A stretch of 64,000 bases of DNA from Serpula lacrymans var. lacrymans S7.9 (taxonomy: Eukaryota > Basidiomycota > Agaricomycetes > Boletales > Serpulaceae). Positions 1-8,881 of this stretch are shown in pieces (the stretch's first letter is position 1; every line of letters begins with the position of its first letter). Both the position numbers and the translations under genes were made by a program. The stretch covers positions 1,410,430 to 1,474,429 of the forward strand of contig NW_006763295.1 of the NCBI RefSeq assembly GCF_000218685.1, given 5' to 3'. The notes below the pieces were generated by a model. That model searched no databases, was not told the DNA's origin, and was given only the letters and a program-made list of their open reading frames with translations.

Positions 1-288
1 TTGCTGAGAGCTAACAGGGACAGAACTAGAGTCCAGTATGAGTAACTATATTATCAGAGAGTACAGAATGTGTACAGTACCTAGAGTCCAGTATGAGTAA
101 CTAAAGAATAGGAATACTGGACTCTGCAATACTAGTCCGAAATTTTGTAAACAAATCAGCCACAAAGGCGAAATTATAGAATGCTTAGTGAATACTGAAC
201 AATACAGCAAAAAGAATAAAGAGGAAAGTGATTTAGAAAGAAGGGAAAATAGATAGCACAACTAGGTGCAGAATCACCAAAACTAACA
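1..288 (-). repeat. Copia LTR, left copy, cut by the window edge
   Basis: Inverted copy of the LTR at 3607-3894. The inner boundary (TGTT read on the minus strand) is at 288. The remaining 36 bases or so would lie left of the window. Confidence 0.85.
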
Positions 289-944
289 TTGCTTTCCATG
301 TGTGTAGCCAATTATTATGGCTTTGCGCCCCTTGGAGTAAAACTTCCCTTGCCTTTTGTCTTTCAGAATCAAGGCATATGCTTGGCATCCGAAAGGGCAA
401 AACAAAGTTGGATCAACTCTCCTTTTAAACAGTATTTCATATGGGGTCTTTCCATGGAGTCCTGATGCTGGGCTGCGTGCTGTGATATATGCAGCTGTTT
501 GCATGGCATCTACCCAAAATGACTTTGGGAGCTTGGAATCATGGAGCATAGTGGTTGCTAATGTAGCCAATGTCTGATTCATGAGTTCTGCAATGCCATT
601 TTGTTCCGGAGTATCTGCAGCTGTAGTTTCTTGGAGGACACCATCTCCTCGGAGTTGATTTTGAATGCATTGCCAGTATATTCTCCTCCCCCATCACTCC
701 GGAGGAATTCTGTGTACAGTGGAGTGAAGTTTTCTTCTCCCAAATGAGTTCGGAAGAATGTTTGGACATCTTCTTTCCATTGCGTGTCTTGTTCCAGTGC
801 TTCACTTTTGTGCTTTAGGGAATATATCCATGGAAATTTGGAGAAATCATCTACAATAATAATCCAGTACCAAAAACCCTCCCTGGAGGTTGGTTTGATT
901 GGTCCTCCAACATCCGTGTGCACAATTTGTATGGGGTGCTTGGC
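1..944 (-). repeat. Left arm of a perfect 944-bp inverted repeat (integrase + LTR)
   Basis: Position p of this arm is the complement of position 3895-p of the right arm. The pairing runs from base 1 to base 944 with no indel, and no mismatch was noticed where the arms were compared. It holds the minus-strand copia integrase core and an LTR that continues beyond base 1. The spacer between the arms is about 2.0 kb. Identity this complete implies a recent duplication-inversion or an assembly artefact. Confidence 0.9.
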
Positions 945-965
945 TTTACAAGCTTGAGCCCTCAC
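289..965 (-). pseudogene. Copia integrase core fragment (left arm)
   Basis: Minus-strand codons give the copia integrase core, with the first catalytic aspartate in HTDVGGP and the second in the RSDGGGEY motif, followed by a downstream stretch MNQTLATLATTMLHD. The reading frame is broken twice between these blocks, so no full integrase can be made. The sequence is identical to the plus-strand copy in the right arm. The usual RT-RNase H part never follows, because the LTR begins instead. Confidence 0.8.
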
Positions 966-1510
966 CAGAAAGGCCCACCTCCTTAGAGGATCCTGAAATC
1001 ACCTGGATACTTAAGGATGAGAAGGCACATGGAATCATCCAGGACGACATCTCTGATGCCCTCCTAATGAGGACTGGAGACCTCATCAGCTTCAAGGAGT
1101 TATTTGACAAACTTGTTTCACTCCATCAGACGTCCAATATTGCCTTGGCCTTCTATTCATTCCAGCAACTCACCAAATTGTCCTGGGATGGAACATCACC
1201 TATCCAGGACCACATTGCAAAAATCTGGACAATTGATTCACACCTCTCCGGAATGAAACTAGGAGTTGATACCAAACTCATGGCCTTCGCTCTTCTTCAA
1301 TCTCTCCCATGCACTCCTAAATTGCAAATATTTCAGTCATCAGTAATCAACATGATTGAAAAAAATAAACTTACCTTTGATGCAGTTGAGATCCGGATCA
1401 CTGCAGAAGTTGCATGACAGTCAGGAAAGGCTCCTGGAGGTTCTGAATCAGCACCCAAGTCCGAGGAAAAGTGGTGTGACTTCCACAAAGTCAAATCACA
1501 AAACACCTCA
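959..1510 (+). pseudogene. Copia Gag fragment (UBN2-type), 5' truncated
   Basis: The translated stretch (SLEDPEITWILKDEKAHGII and onward to about 1417) has the look of a copia UBN2 capsid domain. It starts abruptly next to the inverted arm, so the true N-terminus is missing. A stop follows at about 1417. In the continuation of that frame a degenerate zinc knuckle (WCDFHKV...SEC) can be seen near 1470-1510. It is a remnant, not a functional Gag. Confidence 0.7.
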
Positions 1511-1711
1511 GAGTGTTGAACACTTCAGTCAGCTGGGAAAGGTCAAAAGAAGAAGGGAAAGGAGAAACACAAGGATAAAGGAAAAGAGAAGGAAAAGGCA
1601 AATACGGCGGAGCAATCATCTGGATCTGACTTTGAGGAGGAACAGAGACATATTGCATCGGAACATGTACATATTTCCAGGCCTCTTGCTAAATGCATTC
1701 AAGCTTACCTT

Positions 1712-1918
1712 GTGTTGGAACCTAATAAGACCAAAACAACAATCATCATTGATTCCGGAGCAATATTTCACATGGTCCCTCACTGCTCCTGGTTTGAGCC
1801 AGGAACATACCATGTTCTGAATCCTCCAAGGACAATCAGTTTTGGGGATGAATTCTCTGTAAATGCCATTGAAATTGGAATAGTAATCCTACAAGCAACT
1901 GTTGGCAAAAAGGACTAA
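1712..1918 (+). pseudogene. Copia aspartic protease fragment
   Basis: The motif IIIDSGAIFHM corresponds to the copia protease active site, usually DSGAT or DSGAS. Here the residue after DSGA is Ile, so activity is doubtful. About 68 residues remain before a stop. The rest of the protease would be just before the solo LTR insertion at 2083. Confidence 0.7.
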
Positions 1919-2082
1919 AATATTGCACTGTCAAATGTCTTACTTGTGCCAAACTTCACTTTAGCACTTGTCTCAGTCCACAAATTGTCTAAAGCGGGGT
2001 TATCGACACTTTTTTGAGCAGGGTCCAATGCTTGTGATGTTCAAAAAAAGAAGGAACTTATCCTCACTGCCTTACACAAATG

Positions 2083-2707
2083 TGTCAGGCAATAAATACA
2101 AAGCTATATAACAACAATCAATGCCTGGCCTAGTCCTTGATAAAAGGCAGTGGATCAGAGTATGAGAGCTGAAGAGTATTGATATAGGCGCAAATCCAAA
2201 CTAATATTGAACTAAAGAACAATACTTGGAATATCTACTCCTTATATACTGAATAATAGCGGTCAGGCCAGAAAAAGAGGAAAGTACAAGAGTGGCCTGA
2301 CTGAATGGTTATCCAATAAGAAAAAGGGGAAGTGGTCTGATCTATTGTATTTACTAATTGTGTGAGAGAGAGTCTTTGTAAGAGATGTACGATTGGCTAT
2401 ATCAGTAAGCCCATGAGAAGGCGCCGAGTCATAGCCTATATTGCTGATTAACATCTCTCCAAAGTATTCCCAGACATAGCATTGAATCGTTGCCATGCTA
2501 TCTGGATATCTTCTTGAGGGTCTATAACAGTTCTCCTTTGTTGTAAGTATGATAAAACATGAGTATGAATGTAAAATAAGAAGAAGAAAGATAAGAGTAA
2601 TAAGATACCGGCTGTGATCTTTAGTCCAAGGGCAAGAGGAGTGATGGGGAACGAGTTGAATAACCACAACATGATGGGAATGCAATGAGAAAAATTGATT
2701 CCTCACA
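2083..2707 (-). repeat. Solo Ty3/gypsy LTR (element 2/3 family)
   Basis: On the minus strand it runs from TGTGAGGAATCAA to GCCTGACA, matching the 627-bp LTRs at 27548 and 35155. The flanks AAATG (2078-2082) and AAGTG (2708-2712) look like a 5-bp target duplication with one later change. It has no internal region, so it is a solo LTR formed by LTR-LTR recombination, inserted into the copia element. Confidence 0.88.
2448..2672 (-). CDS. LTR-encoded small membrane peptide (solo LTR copy)
   Basis: 74-residue ORF inside the U3 part of the solo LTR. It aligns without gaps over 57-59 residues to the U3 peptides of elements 2 and 3: start MLWL, a proline-threonine turn, one long hydrophobic stretch (about residues 17-34, GILLLLSFFFLF), then a charged tail ending in DPQEDIQ. 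The stop codon used by the other two copies is TGG here, so it reads 15 residues further. Function unknown. As a solo LTR it is probably not expressed as part of a genomic RNA. Confidence 0.5.
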   Translation of the reverse strand: MLWLFNSFPITPLALGLKITAGILLLLSFFFLFYIHTHVLSYLQQRRTVIDPQEDIQIAWQRFNAMSGNTLERC

Positions 2708-2755
2708 AAGTGAGGACTTTATCACATCCAAGCAAAACCCGAAATCAACCCAGAG

Positions 2756-2950
2756 TTGGCTTTTGCAGCAGTAGATGTAAATTTATTACACAGGAGAATG
2801 AGACACATTGGAATGGACCACTTGCAACAAATGGTTACAAAAGGACAGCTTCAGGACATAAACACCCTTACCAGAACCCCAGAGTTCTGTGAACCTTGTG
2901 TTTTAGGAAAGATGAAGAAATTACCTTTTGAGTCCACTGGAGGAAACTGA
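2756..2950 (+). pseudogene. Copia pre-integrase zinc-binding domain
   Basis: Contains the HHCC-type zinc ligands of the copia integrase N-terminus: His in LLHRRMRHIGM and Cys in CEPCVLGKMKK. It ends at a stop just before the right arm begins, where integrase continues in the same frame after the stop. Confidence 0.75.
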
Positions 2951-3894
2951 GCCAAGCACCCCATACAAATTGTGCACACGGATGTTGGAGGACCAATCAA
3001 ACCAACCTCCAGGGAGGGTTTTTGGTACTGGATTATTATTGTAGATGATTTCTCCAAATTTCCATGGATATATTCCCTAAAGCACAAAAGTGAAGCACTG
3101 GAACAAGACACGCAATGGAAAGAAGATGTCCAAACATTCTTCCGAACTCATTTGGGAGAAGAAAACTTCACTCCACTGTACACAGAATTCCTCCGGAGTG
3201 ATGGGGGAGGAGAATATACTGGCAATGCATTCAAAATCAACTCCGAGGAGATGGTGTCCTCCAAGAAACTACAGCTGCAGATACTCCGGAACAAAATGGC
3301 ATTGCAGAACTCATGAATCAGACATTGGCTACATTAGCAACCACTATGCTCCATGATTCCAAGCTCCCAAAGTCATTTTGGGTAGATGCCATGCAAACAG
3401 CTGCATATATCACAGCACGCAGCCCAGCATCAGGACTCCATGGAAAGACCCCATATGAAATACTGTTTAAAAGGAGAGTTGATCCAACTTTGTTTTGCCC
3501 TTTCGGATGCCAAGCATATGCCTTGATTCTGAAAGACAAAAGGCAAGGGAAGTTTTACTCCAAGGGGCGCAAAGCCATAATAATTGGCTACACACATGGA
3601 AAGCAATGTTAGTTTTGGTGATTCTGCACCTAGTTGTGCTATCTATTTTCCCTTCTTTCTAAATCACTTTCCTCTTTATTCTTTTTGCTGTATTGTTCAG
3701 TATTCACTAAGCATTCTATAATTTCGCCTTTGTGGCTGATTTGTTTACAAAATTTCGGACTAGTATTGCAGAGTCCAGTATTCCTATTCTTTAGTTACTC
3801 ATACTGGACTCTAGGTACTGTACACATTCTGTACTCTCTGATAATATAGTTACTCATACTGGACTCTAGTTCTGTCCCTGTTAGCTCTCAGCAA
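2951..3894 (+). repeat. Right arm of a perfect 944-bp inverted repeat
   Basis: Reverse complement of 1-944. It begins inside the codons preceding the integrase core, where the frame has just met a stop codon, and ends inside the LTR. The LTR itself continues to 3930, beyond what the window shows for the left arm. Confidence 0.9.
2972..3606 (+). pseudogene. Copia integrase core fragment (right arm)
   Basis: Plus-strand copy of the integrase core: HTDVGGP near 2975, the RSDGGGEY motif near 3195, then after a frame change MNQTLATLATTMLHD from 3313 to the LTR. Two frame breaks separate the blocks. The last codons (YTHGKQC) are followed at once by LTR sequence, which supplies the stop. Confidence 0.8.
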
Positions 3895-3930
3895 GTGGCT
3901 AGACACTTCCCAGAAGTTCTCAATTGAACA
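3607..3930 (+). repeat. Copia LTR, right copy
   Basis: Begins TGTTAG and ends TTGAACA, the usual TG...CA form with a TGTT/AACA terminal inverted repeat. The end is set by comparison with the solo copy at 40464-40742, which has the same boundaries. It contains a roughly 54-bp tandem duplication around the motif TCCAGTATGAGTAAC that the solo copy lacks. The LTR directly abuts integrase codons, so no RT or RNase H lies between them. Confidence 0.8.
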
Positions 3931-3948
3931 CATGACGTCGATCTTCCA

Positions 3949-4212
3949 TTGTATGCTATCAAATCATTGGTTGCTCATCTCGCCTGGTTGGAGCATGGGT
4001 GGGTAGTTTTCGAGCTGGAGAAGGTTCATCCCCTTGCGTTGCCTATGTACATCACTGTCCCATTCACTTGGGTACATTTATCCTTCGTCCATCGTCTTCG
4101 CTACAGCTACACCTACCATACACTGCCTGGGACTCACTTGTTCCAAATTGGAACTACTCCCCTCCCTCCCTCGTTTGACCAGGTGGTCCAATACAACCAG
4201 TCCATTGGTAAG
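3949..4212 (+). pseudogene. Unassigned coding remnant interrupted by element 1
   Basis: An open frame of about 88 codons with protein-like composition (LAWLEHGWVVFELEKVHP...) runs up to the element 1 target site. Rejoining across the element at the GTAAG duplication, the frame continues after 11109 for about a dozen codons (KAMEPSDLG) to a stop. I do not recognise the family; it may belong to an older transposon or a lost host gene. The upstream end is lost at the copia LTR. Confidence 0.45.
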
Positions 4213-4554
4213 TGTAAAGACCCTAGCTGTTATGCCGGTAACCCGAGCAGCGTAGGACTTAAATCACACAACAAGTGTCTGACAAGCAAGTATAAGAGTA
4301 AATCTACAACTGGGGTATGTACATGGATATCGTGCTAGTTATATAGAAGAAGACATGAGGCTACGGTGAGGTATGACGTAGCGTATTGGTAAGTAACATG
4401 TGTAATGCGTGAGGCTGATTGGTAATGAGTATTACTAATGTGTCACGTGATTACTAGATAAGATAAGATCAAGGAGAGATTAGATAAGGTGAGGTAATAG
4501 TCTCTATCTCGCGATTAGATAAAAAAGATGAGTCACATGGGTACGATCGTGACA
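4213..4554 (-). repeat. Element 1 3' LTR
   Basis: 342 bp, TGTCACGATC...GTCTTTACA on the minus strand. Differs from the other LTR at three sites by eye: A/G in AGAAG(A/G)CATG, C/T in GTAG(C/T)GTATT and G/A in GAG(G/A)TAATAG. The last 28 or so Pol codons lie inside this LTR. Confidence 0.95.
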
Positions 4555-7500
4555 TTACCCCCTCCTTAGGACTTTCGTCCCGAAAGTGAGAGTCTAGCTT
4601 TCCGGTTTCCCAGTTATATAAGGATTTTCGAATACGAGTTGGAATGGTGAGGTTTTCGAATGGTTGGTAATTTAAAGTAAATTCTATCCTTCGAGGTGCA
4701 CTGGGGTTTTTATCATGAAACTGTTTTACGAGTTTTGGTGAGTGTGTTAGGTTAGATTCGGGTTCCCACGTGCGATCCTCTTTTGGAAAGTCTTTCCAAT
4801 GTACCAAATATTCTAGTTTCCCACGTTTCAATCGTGAGTCTAGAACCTCTTCTACTTCATATTCTTTGATTCCTTCCACTATCACCGGTGGTGCGGTTTT
4901 TGGTTTCTTTTGAGTTTCGAACTCTGGTTCTTTGAAGGGTGTGAGTAACTTTTCGTTAAAGACCGGGTGTATGTTCTTCCATCGTCCAGGAAGTTTTAAT
5001 TTATAGGCTCCTTCGCCTATTTTCTTTTCAATGGGGAAAGGTCCGTGTCTTTTATCGTCAAGTTTCTTTGCGGGTCTATCGGTGGTTATATGTTCCGCTT
5101 CAACATATACTTTGTCTCCTTCTTTATATGCAATAGCCTCCCTCTTTCCTTTGTCATATTGTTTTTTCATATTTTCTGCTGCTTTTACCAGCGATTTTTC
5201 TGCCTCCTTCCTTGTTTCCTCCATCCTCTTTACAAACTCCTCCGCACTCTCTGTCTTTACCGTACTTCTAATTCCTTTTACGACTTTCGGATGTTGTCCT
5301 GAATTTAAAAAGAAAGGGCTATAGCCAGTTGCAGAGTGTGATTTATTGTTATAAGAAAATTCCGCTAGTGGTAACCATTCGGCCCAGTCTGTTTGTTTGT
5401 GATTGACGAATATTCTGAGATACTGTTCTATCTCTTGGTTTATTCGTTCTGTCTGTCCGTCTGTCTGAGGATGATAAGCGGTCGAGGGGTTTCCTTTTAT
5501 CCCGAGGAGCTTATAGAGATCTTTCATGAAGTTAGAGACGTATTGCGGTCCTCTATCTGAAATGATCTTCTCTGGTATGCCGTGATTTCTAAAGACGTTG
5601 TCTCTAAATAATCTGGCTACTCCTTCTGACGTCACTTTATCATAAGTCGGCATGACTTTGATCATCTTCGAGAATCGATCTACTACCACAAGTATCATAT
5701 TGTAACCGAGAGATTCCGGTAATGGTCCGATTAGGTCTGTGGTAATGATTTCCCATGGTCTGGTTGGGATTTCATTCGGGTGTAACGGTGCCGCTTTCTT
5801 TTGATGATTAATCTTTGTGCGTTGACACGTTTCACAGCCTTCTACGTACTTTCGGATGTCTCTGTCCATGTACGGCCACCAATACCATCTAGTTACCAAT
5901 TCCTTGGTTTTATACTGTCCGGGGTGTCCTGCTACAGTGGAGTCATGGTTTTCTTTTATGATGTGTTCTCGTAATTTCCCGTCTTTGGGAATATAGATCC
6001 TTCCTTTGAATATCAACATCTCGTCTTCCATCCATATGCCTTTTTCTCTGTCCTCCCCTTTCTCTATCATCTTTCGCGCTACTTCGTCTACGTTCATCAT
6101 TCTTTTACAGATCCATTTGTATAATTCCACTGCATCGGCTGATTGCTCTGCCATGCGTTGTCTTTCTGTGTGTGAAATCATCATTCTGAAGTGTTCTGCT
6201 TTTAGAACGATTACGTCTTCGTTGTCATCCACCCCCCTTTCATGATCTGCTCGTCTCGAGAGAAGGTCTGCTTTGATGTGTTTGGTACCTGGAATATGAT
6301 GGAGCGTAAAGTGGTAATTGCTCAATTCCATGACCCATCTAGCTTGTCGTCTGTTGAGCTTTTGAGGTTGTTTGTAGTAGAGAAGATTCTGGTGGTCTGT
6401 CCAGATCTCAAACACCTCTTTAGCATCAACGAGATAATGCCTCCATTCTTCTAACGCAGTCATTATAGCGAGAAGTTCTTTATCGTAGATCTCATAATTG
6501 CGTTCTGTAGGGTTTAACGCTTTTGAGAGATATGCAATCGGTTTCCATTTCCCGTCTTGCATTTGTGAAAGAACTGCCCCCATAGCATAATCGCTGCTAT
6601 CAGCTTCTATCTTAAATTGGCCGTCATCAGTTGGTAAGGCGAGTACGGGAGTTGATCCGACACGGGTTTTTAATCCGTTAAAAGTGTCGATCTGTTCCTG
6701 TCCCCACACAAACTCTACTTTCCCGGTCAATTTCGTTAATGGCTTGGCGATCAACCCAAAGCCTTCTATGAATCTTCTGTAGAAGTTCACGAAACCTAAG
6801 AATGCCTGTACTTCCTTCTTTGATTTGCATTCTGGCCATTCCATGATTCCTTTTACTTTTACCGGATCCATGCGGATTTCATTTTCTGAAATGATAAGAC
6901 CTAAGTACTCTGTTGAGGTCTCTTCGAAATCGCATTTTTCTGGTTTTAAGTAAAGATTGTTCTTCCTTAAGATATCTAACACTCTGCGCGTCATTGCGCG
7001 GTGTTCTTCAATTGTTTTTGTGAAAATCATGATGTCGTCGAGGTATATTACGACTTTTCCGTCATCAATCAAATCTTTGAATAGCGCATTCATCATGGTT
7101 TGAAATGTCGCTGGCGAGTTCGTGAGTCCAAAGAACATCACTAATGGTTCAAAGAGCCCCCTATTCGTTCTGAAGGCTGCTTTGTGTTCGTCTCCGTCTT
7201 TGATTCGGATGTTGTTGTATCCCCATCTGATATCTAACTTCGTAAAGTATTTTGCACCCCTGAGCTTGTCTACAAGTTCATTTATCAAGGGTAGCGGATA
7301 TCTATTCTTGATGGTGATATCGTTTAATCTCCGATAGTCTTGGACGGGTCTAAGTTTTCCATCTTTCTTTTTGATGAAGAAGAACGGGGATGCAAATTGA
7401 GATTTGGAAGGTCTGATTCTTCCTGATTCGAGATTTTCGTTTATGAATGCATCTAATTGTTCTTGTTCTCCTAAAGCCAGTGGATAACATTTGCAGTCCA

Positions 7501-8881
7501 GAGTATGGTCGCCTGGGATGAGTTCTATGGCGTGATCCCATTGGCGTCTCTCTGGCAGTGCATCAAATGACTCCTTATCGAATACGTCTTTGTAATCGTG
7601 GAGGTGTTTTGGAACTATCTTTTCGAATCCTCCTTCTTTCTGATCTTTACCAGCGGCTTCGGCAAGCTTCTGAGCTGTTGTGCCTTGTGCCCTAATATGG
7701 TAGTAATGATCATCAATAGAAGTATCTTCGTAGTTCATTAGATTCACTTGGATCAGCTGATCCCCATCTGAGCGATCTACTTCCGAAAAGTATGTGTCAG
7801 GGTTTTCTTCCGGATCAAGGAAGTCAACCTGTCGTTTGCATTCTTTCGGGCATCTATCAAAGTTTAACTCCGACTTCTTCCAATCTATAGTAGGATTGTG
7901 CTTTGTTAACCACTCATGTCCAAGGAACATGCGACCACTCCCTAAGCTTGTTACGGCAAAGTGAATGTTCTCTTCGTGGTCTTCTATGCTCAATCGTAAT
8001 TCTATAAATTCTTTGATAGCACCATCTTTGTTAAGTGTGCCATCAGCGTTATAAACTGGAATGGGTCTCGGTATTTTCTTTGTCTCGTAACCTTGTTCTT
8101 TCACGAACATTGAATCTATACAGCTCCCTGTGCATCCACTATCTAAGAGAGCTTCGATCGTCGTTGATCGGTTTGTGTCAAGAGTTGTGAGTTTGCAAGT
8201 AATGTTCATCTGATTTCCTTGCGTTCCCCTAATATATTTCTTTGGGGTGTGTAACTCTAATAGAGCGAGTTCAGCATCGTGTAGCGTTAATGCATTTAAC
8301 TCTTGTATCGTCTCTATTGTGACTTCTCTGCTTCTCTTTTGGTGCGTCCAGATGTTGAGAATACCAATGGATCTGTCTTCCTTTTGGTCTCGTAATCTTT
8401 CAGCAACCCAAAGTGGTGTCCATGCCGCTGTCAGTTTCTTTCTTTCTTTGTGGTCTAGGTTTTTATTAGAGGTGTTCCTGACCTCTTTGGAACTGGTCGA
8501 ACCATCAGTTACATCAGTGCTTCCCAATTGAGTCACTGCTTTCTGTGGTTCTGTTGTTTCCAATGAAGTGCTGCCTGATTGAGTCACTTCCTTCACAAAT
8601 TCTTTTTTAGTTACTGCGCTTTCCTCTTTTGAGTGCGCCGTAATCTTTTTATCTGGGATCTTTCTAACCCGTTCCCTATTCAGGTTCACATCTTTTTTAG
8701 TTTCTTTTTCTTTTGATCTTAGATCTGCTGCGTCTTTTGCTAATGCAATTTCATTTTCATGATTGGTACAACATGTGGTAGACGGCGAACAGGAGTCTTC
8801 GATTGATAAAGAAGAGAAACTATTATGGAAACTATTGTCTTTAGGCACAGCCGGTTGATGTGTTACCGCTGGCCTCTTCAA
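4469..8881 (-). CDS. pol: Element 1 Pol polyprotein with chromodomain
   Basis: About 1470 codons, entered by -1 frameshift. Domain order: acidic/Ser-rich linker; protease with LLDSGCTGSC (about residue 240); reverse transcriptase with FASPFFFIKKKDGKLRPVQD and the catalytic YLDDIMIF (about 610); RNase H with DKELLAIMTALEEWRHYL and TDHQNLLYY; integrase with HHCC zinc finger (CETCQRTK) and D,D,E core (TTDLIGPLP, ISDRGPQYVS, TDGQTERINQE); then a chromodomain (about 1360-1410, EYEVEEVLDSRLKRGK...HWKDF..RTWEP). Chromodomains guide such integrases to modified histones. The final 28 or so residues are encoded within the 3' LTR. No internal stop: probably functional. Confidence 0.95.
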   Translation of the reverse strand: MKRPAVTHQPAVPKDNSFHNSFSSLSIEDSCSPSTTCCTNHENEIALAKDAADLRSKEKETKKDVNLNRERVRKIPDKKITAHSKEESAVTKKEFVKEVTQSGSTSLETTEPQKAVTQLGSTDVTDGSTSSKEVRNTSNKNLDHKERKKLTAAWTPLWVAERLRDQKEDRSIGILNIWTHQKRSREVTIETIQELNALTLHDAELALLELHTPKKYIRGTQGNQMNITCKLTTLDTNRSTTIEALLDSGCTGSCIDSMFVKEQGYETKKIPRPIPVYNADGTLNKDGAIKEFIELRLSIEDHEENIHFAVTSLGSGRMFLGHEWLTKHNPTIDWKKSELNFDRCPKECKRQVDFLDPEENPDTYFSEVDRSDGDQLIQVNLMNYEDTSIDDHYYHIRAQGTTAQKLAEAAGKDQKEGGFEKIVPKHLHDYKDVFDKESFDALPERRQWDHAIELIPGDHTLDCKCYPLALGEQEQLDAFINENLESGRIRPSKSQFASPFFFIKKKDGKLRPVQDYRRLNDITIKNRYPLPLINELVDKLRGAKYFTKLDIRWGYNNIRIKDGDEHKAAFRTNRGLFEPLVMFFGLTNSPATFQTMMNALFKDLIDDGKVVIYLDDIMIFTKTIEEHRAMTRRVLDILRKNNLYLKPEKCDFEETSTEYLGLIISENEIRMDPVKVKGIMEWPECKSKKEVQAFLGFVNFYRRFIEGFGLIAKPLTKLTGKVEFVWGQEQIDTFNGLKTRVGSTPVLALPTDDGQFKIEADSSDYAMGAVLSQMQDGKWKPIAYLSKALNPTERNYEIYDKELLAIMTALEEWRHYLVDAKEVFEIWTDHQNLLYYKQPQKLNRRQARWVMELSNYHFTLHHIPGTKHIKADLLSRRADHERGVDDNEDVIVLKAEHFRMMISHTERQRMAEQSADAVELYKWICKRMMNVDEVARKMIEKGEDREKGIWMEDEMLIFKGRIYIPKDGKLREHIIKENHDSTVAGHPGQYKTKELVTRWYWWPYMDRDIRKYVEGCETCQRTKINHQKKAAPLHPNEIPTRPWEIITTDLIGPLPESLGYNMILVVVDRFSKMIKVMPTYDKVTSEGVARLFRDNVFRNHGIPEKIISDRGPQYVSNFMKDLYKLLGIKGNPSTAYHPQTDGQTERINQEIEQYLRIFVNHKQTDWAEWLPLAEFSYNNKSHSATGYSPFFLNSGQHPKVVKGIRSTVKTESAEEFVKRMEETRKEAEKSLVKAAENMKKQYDKGKREAIAYKEGDKVYVEAEHITTDRPAKKLDDKRHGPFPIEKKIGEGAYKLKLPGRWKNIHPVFNEKLLTPFKEPEFETQKKPKTAPPVIVEGIKEYEVEEVLDSRLKRGKLEYLVHWKDFPKEDRTWEPESNLTHSPKLVKQFHDKNPSAPRRIEFTLNYQPFENLTIPTRIRKSLYNWETGKLDSHFRDESPKEGVMSRSYPCDSSFLSNREIETITSPYLISP
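4555..4567 (-). other. Element 1 polypurine tract
   Basis: AAGGAGGGGGTAA on the minus strand immediately before the 3' LTR, the usual primer for plus-strand DNA synthesis. It lies within the pol reading frame. Confidence 0.75.

Larger units (their letters stand above)
1..3930. mobile_element. Rearranged Ty1/copia retrotransposon with inverted 3' ends
   Basis: This is a defective copia element. Reading on the plus strand, it has a headless Gag, an aspartic protease, the pre-integrase zinc domain, the integrase core and then an LTR. Its expected 5' LTR and Gag start are replaced by an inverted second copy of the integrase plus LTR end (1-944). Reverse transcriptase and RNase H are absent: integrase runs straight into the LTR at 3607. 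A gypsy solo LTR (2083-2707) splits the protease from the pre-integrase domain. The left LTR runs off the window edge, so the full extent is unknown. The element is not autonomous. Confidence 0.85.

Noticed and set aside
1356..1820. 154-codon ORF after the copia gag
   Set aside because: Out of frame with gag; the alternative frame carries the zinc knuckle remnant and protease.
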